From an uncultured Phascolarctobacterium sp. (GTDB taxonomy: Bacteria > Bacillota > Negativicutes > Acidaminococcales > Acidaminococcaceae), in assembly GCF_934190775.1 (NCBI RefSeq), contig NZ_CAKPTG010000032.1:1-10529 (forward strand): a stretch of DNA of 10,529 nucleotides, in the 5' to 3' direction. The notes beneath the pieces are model-generated. The model was not told the DNA's origin. It worked only from the letters and a program-made list of their open reading frames with translations, and did no database searches. Of the stretch, positions 4,357-10,529 are shown piece after piece (positions within the stretch are counted from its first letter, which is position 1; the number at the start of each line of letters is the position of its first letter). The position numbers were made by a program, and so were the translations under genes.

Positions 4357-7300
4357 CTATTTTATTCTGTCACCCAGCTTTTCATTAACCAGCTGTTGCA
4401 GCTCGCCACGTTCTGCATACGGCAGCGTATCTTCGCAGAAGAAGTTGCGACGGCTGATGTTCTTGGCCTCTTCGTCAAAGCCAAAGATATAGGACATTGT
4501 GATATCATAGATAATCTGCGTCGGTGCAAAGCCAAACACCTGACATTCCAGAATGTGCTTAACGCGTTCTTTATCATCCGGAATTATGGACTTCAACACC
4601 TTGTTGCGATACAAGCGTTTGACTATCTCCGTAATATACAGTCCTGACTTCATATAGAAGTCGACAAAGGTTTTATCAGGAGATTCAAAGATATGTGGTT
4701 CTGTTTCCACCAACTGCTCTACCATCATCTGCACAACTTTTTTGGGCGTAAAGATTTGGTTTGTTTTTTGCGGCGGGATATAGTCAAAGATATCTTCTTC
4801 GCTGGTTTCGGCAAAGTAATCTGCCAGCTCGCGCTTTTTGTTTAAGAATTCCTGCACAGAGCTGTCAAAAACATCTTCAGCAAAAACGCCGCCGGGGAAT
4901 TTTTTCTTTTCGCCGGTTTCTTCATCGGTATATTCAAAGCCATCACGCAGCATTTTGAATTCATCAACGGTAACACTGGTTACGTCTTTAAAAACTTCTT
5001 CTTTCGGATAGGTTTCAAAGTTTTTCAGAACGAGTTTATCATCGCCGTAAGCCATGATAAAGCTGGGAATGGTACGCGCAAAACCACGCAGTCTGTCCCT
5101 GATATCGCCCTCAAAGCTACGCATTTTCTTTTCTTCTTTTTTAGTTTCCTGCTCTTTGACAACCTTTTGCGCACTTTCGACTATTACTTCCTGCGTGCGC
5201 TTTTCCATGGTTTCGTTAAATTCCTGCGTAGCCTGCTGCACCTTTTCTGCATGTTCTTCCTGTACCTGAATTTTTTCAGCTTCGGTTGTTGCTTGGGCAA
5301 GCTCATGCTGCAAATCAGCTTCCAAGACCTTCTTTTTATCGGTAAAGTCTTCGGCTACACGCTTTAATGCTTCTTCCGCTTGCTTTTGCACCTTTTCTTC
5401 AATGCGCTTGCTTTCCGCTTTAGTCAGACCGTAATTGCTTTGCGCCTGTTCGCCATAAATACCATCATGCAGAGTTTCGGCAATTTTCTGCGCCAAGCCT
5501 ACCGCCATTGCTTCTTCCGGTTTAGTGTCATCGCCGACTTCCTTATACGGTTCCAGCGGTTTTACAGGCACTTCTTCATAAATTTTTTCACCGAATATGG
5601 CATTGGTTTGGTTGACCACAGTTTCCTGCGGTATTTCAATATTACCGTTTTCGTCAACCGGAACTTCCTGCAATTCTTCATGGTCAAGCTTTTCTTTGCG
5701 ACTTCCCTGCTCTTTGGCAGGTTCCATTTTATTCAGGATTTCGACTACTTCTTTAGGCGCGTTAAAGACAACGCCAATGTTACTAAAGAGCATATTACTC
5801 ATAAAGCCACGGCGGATTACTTCTTCAGTTTTGATTTTCAGCGGAATAGTCAGCACCTTGGCTGCGTCCACCTGCTCCATTTTTCCGTCCTGGTCTTCAG
5901 CAAAAACGGCAAAGAAGTTCAGCAGACGCTTGATGTTTGCTTCACGTTCACTCTTTGTACCACCGCCTCCAGAGGTAGTGGAATAAAGACTGTTGGCAAA
6001 TTCGTCAAAGATCATCAGTGTGCGCTCAGGTGCAAAATCAAAGATGTAGGCGTTCTCCTTTTGGTAGAGCTTGCCGTCCTTTTCAAATTTAAAGGGGTTC
6101 TGCGCTCTAAAGGCAGCCTGAATATATTCTGCTGGGCTTTTCATGTTGCTGAGCATGAAAACCGCTGTCCATTCGGGGATGGTGACGCCTGTTGTAAGCT
6201 GGCCTACGCTTAAGGTGATAGTTTTGTCATGGTTTTTGATAGCTTCACGAACCTTGTCAAAGCTACGCTTGCTTTTGCTTGCGTCTTCTTCTTCAAGTCT
6301 GCCGTCGCCTGCTGCCAGCACTATTTCATAGTTTTCAAATATAGGGTGCTCTTTGAGCATTTTGGCGAGTGCTTTGGCACTGTCTACGCGTTCCAAAAGC
6401 CAGAAGGTGTGTGCCAGTTCCTTGCGCAGTTCCGGTGTAGAAAAGGGGAATTTTTCCTGCTCTACAAGGGCGTCCAGGAATTTTTTTACTTCGTGTTTAT
6501 GGATGAACTGACCACGTTCGTTAGTCTTAAAAAATTCGTTTAAATCAAAGGCAAATTCTGTTTTGTCATCGTCGGACAGGTCGATACCGCGGTTTACCTT
6601 GTCGATGGCAATCTGCGACATCTGATAGGTGTACATGTTCATGCGCGGCATGCAGGCATAGGGGTTGAGTGTTTCCTCATGCCAATTATCCTTTGCTTCC
6701 TGCTCGTCGCTGAAGGTCCAGTTAAAAATCTGCTCTTGGGCAAATTTGCCCATAGCTACTGCTTTGAACGGTGTACCCGAAAGGTGCAGCGTAAATTTGC
6801 GGTTGATTTTGTCAAAGGCTTTATCTGTTTTATGGGTATCTACACCCTCGTGCGCTTCGTCGATGATGAGCAAATCCCAGTTATTTTCGGCAACCCATCT
6901 TAATTTATCTATAGTACCGCCAAAGTAAACGGAGCCTTTTAAATCCTGCAGGCTCAAAAAAGCTACCATGCGCAGCTCTTGGTTTTTATCTTCGGCCTCG
7001 AGCTGTGCGTTCAAAAATTGATCCCTTGTGAGCGTTGCTCTTTCTTTGAGGGAATCGGTGGTACTGACAAAGCGGTAATCTGTCTGCCAGGCGATGAATT
7101 TTTCAAAGTCATCAAACCAGGAGTTGGCGATTGCCGGGCGATTGGTGACAATGAGCACCATGCGTGCGTCCATTTTGCGCATAAAGTCATAGCTTGTAAG
7201 TGTTTTGCCAAAGCGCGGTTTGGCGTTCCACAAAAATTCTGCTTTTTCCCTTTCGCCGGTCTGCAGGCATTTTTGGTAGTAGGCGTATGTTGCGTCTACT

Positions 7301-7713
7301 GCCTGCTGCTGTTCGCGGCGCAGGATGTAAGTCATTTTATTTTTAGCCTGTGCGTGCGCATAGCTGCGGGCAGCAAACTTCCACAGCAGCTGCTGGGACG
7401 CAGGACCGTCGATGTTGAACCATTCGGTGTTAGGCTCACGTTTGATGTCTTCAAAGCGTTCCAGGTAGTCATGGAAATTGTGGTCTGTAAAATATTCACC
7501 GCTGCCGTCTGTATAGCGTGCTTCCTGCTGCCATTCAATATTAAAGCGCACGTCTGCGGTTTTGGTCTGCTGTTCGATACGCTTTTTGACGGAAGGCTGC
7601 TCGGTATAGCCAATCTTCGTCCAACCGTTGTGACGGGCGATTTCGGGAGTGGTGTAGGCGTAGATTTTTGGGACTATGTTTGCGTAGGGATTAATGTTGA
7701 TTTGCATAGCCAT
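4357..7713 (-). CDS. GIY-YIG nuclease / SF2 helicase / methyltransferase-like restriction protein (1118 aa)
   Basis: N-terminal GIY-YIG domain of the T5orf172/MUG113 kind: IYAY at 17-20, KIGYT at 33-37, Arg45, Glu73 and EWF at 97-99. An SF2 motor follows: LRREQ near 131-135, Walker A PRFGKT at 166-171, DEAH at 285-288, SGT at 312-314, and TTGVT plus QAAFRAQ (532-538) as motifs V and VI. A charged coiled coil spans about 764-866. The C-terminus has an N6-methyltransferase-like start (IFTPKK, 987-992) and DFYMKSGLY (1018-1026) where motif I DPACGSG would be expected, with no NPPY. It probably translocates on and cuts unmodified DNA, with the last domain degenerate or used for recognition. The start ATG directly follows the upstream TAA; AGGAG lies in the end of the upstream gene. 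I know no firm name for it. A non-restriction defence role is possible. Confidence 0.88.
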   Translation of the reverse strand: MAMQININPYANIVPKIYAYTTPEIARHNGWTKIGYTEQPSVKKRIEQQTKTADVRFNIEWQQEARYTDGSGEYFTDHNFHDYLERFEDIKREPNTEWFNIDGPASQQLLWKFAARSYAHAQAKNKMTYILRREQQQAVDATYAYYQKCLQTGEREKAEFLWNAKPRFGKTLTSYDFMRKMDARMVLIVTNRPAIANSWFDDFEKFIAWQTDYRFVSTTDSLKERATLTRDQFLNAQLEAEDKNQELRMVAFLSLQDLKGSVYFGGTIDKLRWVAENNWDLLIIDEAHEGVDTHKTDKAFDKINRKFTLHLSGTPFKAVAMGKFAQEQIFNWTFSDEQEAKDNWHEETLNPYACMPRMNMYTYQMSQIAIDKVNRGIDLSDDDKTEFAFDLNEFFKTNERGQFIHKHEVKKFLDALVEQEKFPFSTPELRKELAHTFWLLERVDSAKALAKMLKEHPIFENYEIVLAAGDGRLEEEDASKSKRSFDKVREAIKNHDKTITLSVGQLTTGVTIPEWTAVFMLSNMKSPAEYIQAAFRAQNPFKFEKDGKLYQKENAYIFDFAPERTLMIFDEFANSLYSTTSGGGGTKSEREANIKRLLNFFAVFAEDQDGKMEQVDAAKVLTIPLKIKTEEVIRRGFMSNMLFSNIGVVFNAPKEVVEILNKMEPAKEQGSRKEKLDHEELQEVPVDENGNIEIPQETVVNQTNAIFGEKIYEEVPVKPLEPYKEVGDDTKPEEAMAVGLAQKIAETLHDGIYGEQAQSNYGLTKAESKRIEEKVQKQAEEALKRVAEDFTDKKKVLEADLQHELAQATTEAEKIQVQEEHAEKVQQATQEFNETMEKRTQEVIVESAQKVVKEQETKKEEKKMRSFEGDIRDRLRGFARTIPSFIMAYGDDKLVLKNFETYPKEEVFKDVTSVTVDEFKMLRDGFEYTDEETGEKKKFPGGVFAEDVFDSSVQEFLNKKRELADYFAETSEEDIFDYIPPQKTNQIFTPKKVVQMMVEQLVETEPHIFESPDKTFVDFYMKSGLYITEIVKRLYRNKVLKSIIPDDKERVKHILECQVFGFAPTQIIYDITMSYIFGFDEEAKNISRRNFFCEDTLPYAERGELQQLVNEKLGDRIK

Positions 7714-9867
7714 TTACGCCATCTCCTTTACATGAGTTTCGATAAAGTTTATTTCTTCGTCAGACAGACCGTATTTTTTGTAAAGCTGCAGGTCAATTTC
7801 ATGAATGGATTTTGACCAATCAATGTCGGAAGCAGGGGTGAAGTCTTGGAGGGGAACAAACATCCAAGTAGATTTTTTGTTATCCTGCGTTACTTTCAGT
7901 ATACCTAACATGGTTCTTAAAAACTTGGTTTTTAAATAAGTTGAAAGGTTCTCAGCCTCTAATTCAGTATCAAAAACACCAACACTTATAAAAGTTTGGG
8001 TGTGTCCCATACCTACATAACCTATAGCATTAGGAGCCATAGCCTCGCCAAAAATGCCACTTCCACTAGATTTAGGAATAAACACCTTATATTTTCCTAA
8101 ATTGTCATGTTCTCTTACGTACTCTTTTTTGATATATTTAACAGTTCGTTTTTTATCTTCTAACCCAAAAACAGCCACATACTCTCCAGATTTCATTACA
8201 TCTGAGTCATCGCAAAAAATATTTGTCATTTTTAATCTGTCAAAAACATTTGATGTTAAATCATTACTATGCCCTTTTGACATCAATTGCTCTACTTCTG
8301 GATGTTCCTTTAAAAGTACATTAGAAAATTTGTAACTTTCAGGAGCATATACAAAATCACTTAACGCATTAAATTTTTTCCTTTTCTCCACTTCATAAGC
8401 GACAACTTTATGCAAAATATCGTTCAGTTCAGCATATTTCGTAAATACACCTATACAACCACACTTAACAGCAGCATTTCTTAAAGTAACAGCAACACCA
8501 CCTTTTATCTCAGATGGTGGCGGAAATACTTTTTGTGAATCAGGTTCATAGAATACTACTTTCAGATATTCATCTTCCAGCATTTTCTTATTCCAATCTT
8601 TGGGAGTTTTACCAGCGTTAAACAAAAAGCGTGCAGGCGTAATCAATGTAACCAAGTTACCAAGTTTATAAGATTCCGTCATAAACTTATCATAAACCGG
8701 CTTATCACTAGTATTTTCACTAGTTTCCTGATACGGCGGATTGCCAATAACAACATCAAACTTAAAATCCTTACTCATAACACCCTCGCTCCCTTCACCA
8801 TCCAGCATATCCTTAAACACTAAAACCTTGCCTGTAGACCAATTCTTAATTCTGCAATAAACACCGTTATGCAGCTCAATATTATCCTTCAAACAGCCTT
8901 GGCACTTTTGCCGCTCGTCCTCATCCACATCGCAGGGGCTCACGCTGCGCTTTAAGGTGCGTGCGCTGAAGTCCTTTGCCAAAAACAGATTAGGCGACAC
9001 TGCCTGCCGTTCTTTTTTATAATCATGGCAGCTATTGGGAACAACTGCCTTCAAGCCATCCATCTGCCAAATATTCCACGAAATTATTTCCGCAAAATGC
9101 TCCAGCATTTCCATGTCCAAAGCATTGCCAAACTTGGCAGCGTAATAATCGGCAACCGTAAAGAGCAAGTTTTCCCTTGCCAGCAAAATGTTATCGCCGG
9201 CCCATTCAAAGCCATAAATACTGCGCACCGCCAGTGTCGCCAGCTCCAGCCAACGCTTTTTGGCTCTTTCCCTATCCTTAAAGTTGCGTGTACGCTCGTT
9301 AATAACACGCAGCTTTCTGTCCAGCAGGCCAATACGTTTTGCCAAAGGCACTATTTCGCCCGTCATGGTATCGTAACGGCTGGCAAGATACGGCGCTTCA
9401 CCGCAGGTAATTTCCAAACGCTTGCTGCCAATATAAGCTCTCCAGCCATCTGCGCCATCTTCACCGAGAAAAGTAATTTTGCCCTCAGTCGCCTGCCAAT
9501 CTGTTCCGCATTCGGTATTAAAGACGTTTTCACGTCCAAACCAGGCATTATCCGCAAGGTTATTCTGCTTATTGCAAATCCATAAAGGGGTGAACACCTC
9601 TGCCATGTTGCGGGTGCGCGCTCCCTGCTCTTCCTTGCTTTTAAGGGCACGCGGTTTAATCAAATTGCCATGAGCACCGGTAATCGCCGGTAAGGTAATT
9701 TCATCATCCGCAGCAAAGCCAATGCCAAGATCCTTGTAATCATCTGTCGCCCAAAGGATGTTCTTTCCTGTGCTGCGGTCCTTAAGCAGGATAAGCAATA
9801 TATTTTTGTCTAATTCTGCTAAGGCTGTTTCCTGCACATCAGCAGACGCTTGTTTTTCTTCGCACAT
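7714..9867 (-). CDS. Eco57I-like N6-adenine DNA methyltransferase (717 aa)
   Basis: FTPLW at 92-96 opens the methyltransferase domain. ITCGEAPYL (153-161) occupies the place of motif I, the AdoMet-binding loop. GFEWAGDNILLARENL (219-234) matches the next conserved helix. GNPPYQ (375-380) is the catalytic motif IV of N6-adenine enzymes. The C-terminal third (IPKSSGSG, GYVGMGHTQTF, then IDWSKSIHEIDLQLYKKYGL) looks like the target-recognition part of Eco57I/TaqI-type enzymes. It would protect the host by methylating adenine in the recognition site. The start at 9867 has GGAGG (9878-9874) 6 nt upstream. It is the first gene of an operon; its TAA touches the ATG of the helicase-nuclease. The stretch 7880-8760 is clearly more AT-rich than the rest of the gene, suggesting exchange of the recognition part. 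Confidence 0.88.
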   Translation of the reverse strand: MCEEKQASADVQETALAELDKNILLILLKDRSTGKNILWATDDYKDLGIGFAADDEITLPAITGAHGNLIKPRALKSKEEQGARTRNMAEVFTPLWICNKQNNLADNAWFGRENVFNTECGTDWQATEGKITFLGEDGADGWRAYIGSKRLEITCGEAPYLASRYDTMTGEIVPLAKRIGLLDRKLRVINERTRNFKDRERAKKRWLELATLAVRSIYGFEWAGDNILLARENLLFTVADYYAAKFGNALDMEMLEHFAEIISWNIWQMDGLKAVVPNSCHDYKKERQAVSPNLFLAKDFSARTLKRSVSPCDVDEDERQKCQGCLKDNIELHNGVYCRIKNWSTGKVLVFKDMLDGEGSEGVMSKDFKFDVVIGNPPYQETSENTSDKPVYDKFMTESYKLGNLVTLITPARFLFNAGKTPKDWNKKMLEDEYLKVVFYEPDSQKVFPPPSEIKGGVAVTLRNAAVKCGCIGVFTKYAELNDILHKVVAYEVEKRKKFNALSDFVYAPESYKFSNVLLKEHPEVEQLMSKGHSNDLTSNVFDRLKMTNIFCDDSDVMKSGEYVAVFGLEDKKRTVKYIKKEYVREHDNLGKYKVFIPKSSGSGIFGEAMAPNAIGYVGMGHTQTFISVGVFDTELEAENLSTYLKTKFLRTMLGILKVTQDNKKSTWMFVPLQDFTPASDIDWSKSIHEIDLQLYKKYGLSDEEINFIETHVKEMA

Positions 9868-9922
9868 AAAAAACCTCCAAGGCTGAGAAAATTTGCATCA
9901 AATTTCCCCAGCCCCGGAGGTT
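9868..9922 (-). promoter_or_regulatory. RBS-sequestering hairpin / attenuator before the methyltransferase gene
   Basis: In minus-strand RNA, bases 9922-9900 pair with 9894-9872 over 23 consecutive positions (four of them G-U), with the 5-nt loop GATGC. In the plus-strand sequence the same four positions are A-C mismatches, so the structure is built for the minus-strand transcript. The 3' arm ends TTGGAGGTT and contains the GGAGG ribosome binding site. It is followed by TTTT and directly by ATG. It can act as an intrinsic terminator, as a translation block, or both. Confidence 0.75.
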
Positions 9923-9959
9923 GGAAGGTTTATTTTAACTACCGCCCGAAAATGTCCCC

Positions 9960-9967
9960 GGGGGGGG
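9960..9967. repeat. G8 homopolymer tract in the operon leader
   Basis: Eight G (eight C in the mRNA) follow CCCC at 9956-9959, between the promoter and the RBS hairpin. Such tracts change length by slippage. The C8 run could also pair with GGGGCTGGGG in the hairpin's 5' arm and so compete with the hairpin. Confidence 0.6.
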
Positions 9968-9987
9968 AGTTGAATGTCTATTATTTA

Positions 9988-10016
9988 ATTTTAGCACAAA
10001 AAAATTAAAGCGTCAC
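9988..10016 (-). promoter_or_regulatory. promoter of the restriction-modification operon
   Basis: On the minus strand: GTGACG (10016-10011), a 17-bp spacer and TAAAAT (9993-9988) preceded by TG (extended -10). Predicted start is near 9981, giving a leader of about 113 nt. A small dyad TTGTT-CT-AACAA lies just upstream (10043-10054) and could be a regulator site. No terminator was seen between the regulator gene and this promoter, so read-through is possible. Confidence 0.65.
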
Positions 10017-10066
10017 GCATTTTCAGTTAATTCCTGCCGAACTTGTTCTAACAATGCAACTCTCCC

Positions 10067-10372
10067 TCAATCCTCCCCCTTCCTGCTCCACTTCCTTTGC
10101 GTCACCCGCGCCAGCTCCTGCAGCAAATACTCCGGCCGCACCTCAAAAATAGCAGCTATCTTAAAAAAATTCTCTATGCTCAACGGCATTCTGCTGTTTT
10201 CAATCCTGCTCAAAGTTATACGCGATATCCCCAGCAGCTTCGCCAAATCCTCCTGCTTAATCCCTAACGCCGTGCGATGTGATCCCAACAATACCCCCAG
10301 CTCTAACAGGTCCCGTGAAAAATCCAAATCCCCCAGCTCGGCGTAATTTACAACTCTGCGTCTTTTTCTCAT
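10067..10372 (-). CDS. XRE-family helix-turn-helix regulator (101 aa)
   Basis: A small DNA-binding protein with one XRE/Cro-type helix-turn-helix. The fold covers about residues 26-87; the core is IKQEDLAKLLGISRITLSRIE (38-58), with the usual Gln at 40, Ala at 44 and Glu at 58. A basic N-terminus (MRKRRR) precedes it. Length is close to that of restriction-system controller proteins and of single-domain repressors. The RBS GAGGTG (10383-10378) lies 5 nt before the ATG, which supports the start. It is encoded on the same strand just upstream of the methyltransferase operon, so it may control it, by analogy with C proteins. It may equally control itself and the divergent promoter at 10484 through the dyad at 10439-10456. 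The link to restriction is inference. Confidence 0.88.
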   Translation of the reverse strand: MRKRRRVVNYAELGDLDFSRDLLELGVLLGSHRTALGIKQEDLAKLLGISRITLSRIENSRMPLSIENFFKIAAIFEVRPEYLLQELARVTQRKWSRKGED

Positions 10373-10438
10373 TCTGTCACCTCAAAATATCACTATTTTG
10401 CTAACAGATTATTACAAAAAGGCTAGTCAAAACGTATT

Positions 10439-10456
10439 TGTATCACATTTGATACA
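10439..10456. promoter_or_regulatory. candidate operator dyad between divergent promoters
   Basis: TGTATCACATTTGATACA has perfect 7-bp half-sites (TGTATCA / TGATACA) with a 4-bp centre. It lies about 67 bp before the regulator start and upstream of the rightward TATAAT, a usual position for an XRE repressor site. A TTGACT on the minus strand (10430-10425) could be the regulator's -35 box, but no good -10 box follows it. Confidence 0.5.
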
Positions 10457-10483
10457 TGTAAGAAAATTATCAATTTTCTGTGT

Positions 10484-10489
10484 TATAAT
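10484..10489 (+). promoter_or_regulatory. -10 box of a rightward promoter near the window end
   Basis: TATAAT preceded by TGTGT reads off the right edge, with a weak -35 region. ATCAAGCTTGAT (10496-10507) is a perfect 12-bp palindrome near the expected start point. The gene it would serve is outside the window. Confidence 0.4.
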
Positions 10490-10529
10490 AACCCCATCAA
10501 GCTTGATGTAGTACAGTACAGAATTCTGT

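Noticed and set aside
5380..6213. Long plus-strand ORF of 277 codons
   Set aside because: It lies antisense to the helicase-nuclease gene, which has clear conserved motifs in its own frame. Composition (rich in F, C and H) is typical of a shadow frame.
6979..7815. Plus-strand ORF of 278 codons spanning the junction of the two RM genes
   Set aside because: It is antisense to well-supported coding sequence, including the Walker A and GIY-YIG regions, and shows no recognisable domain or RBS.
9025..9585. Plus-strand ORF of 186 codons
   Set aside because: It is antisense to the methyltransferase catalytic domain and has no domain features or RBS.

Overview
The window looks like a piece of a low-to-medium GC Firmicutes chromosome, probably from the Negativicutes/Clostridia of the gut type. 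This is inferred from AGGAGG-type ribosome binding sites, TTGACA/TATAAT-type promoters, many U-tailed hairpin terminators and several Rpn (PD-(D/E)XK 'putative transposase') paralogues. Nothing here fixes genus or species. The region is accessory in character: duplicated nuclease genes, gene fragments, a decayed CRISPR array, a palindromic repeat element and a restriction-modification-like operon.

Left part (1-3250). Three Rpn-family nuclease genes are present: a 5'-cut copy on the plus strand (1-711), a different paralogue on the minus strand (782-1588) and a full plus-strand copy of the first type (2200-3096). Convergent ends share one terminator family (730-768, 1771-1803, 3116-3152, 4289-4321). 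Two further fragments (1819-1886, 3166-3246) repeat the last codons of the minus-strand paralogue. Each intact gene has an in-frame internal ATG with its own Shine-Dalgarno near the start of the variable C-terminal domain. This matches the published gene-within-gene arrangement in which a short RpnS antitoxin is made from inside the RpnL nuclease gene. The two plus-strand copies differ in the number of 4-residue repeats in that domain (3 versus 8).

Middle (3250-4356). There is no conventional protein gene. A good promoter (3392-3420) leads into a hairpin-rich stretch with a tiny cysteine-bearing ORF. A short CRISPR array follows (three identical 35-nt repeats, then three increasingly degenerate ones), with no cas genes in view. 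A roughly 150-bp inverted-repeat element separates the array from one more repeat remnant, and two terminator hairpins close the region.

Right part (4357-10372, minus strand). An XRE-type regulator (10067-10372) lies upstream of a two-gene operon. The first gene is an Eco57I-like N6-adenine methyltransferase of 717 aa. The second is an 1118-aa protein with a GIY-YIG (T5orf172-like) nuclease domain, an SF2 helicase motor, a coiled coil and a degenerate methyltransferase-like C-terminus. Stop and start codons abut (TAA-ATG), which implies translational coupling. The operon has its own promoter (9988-10016). A 23-bp RNA hairpin buries the methyltransferase ribosome binding site and runs into a U tract just before the ATG. 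I read the operon as a restriction system whose expression is gated by an attenuator or RBS-sequestering leader, possibly together with the XRE protein.
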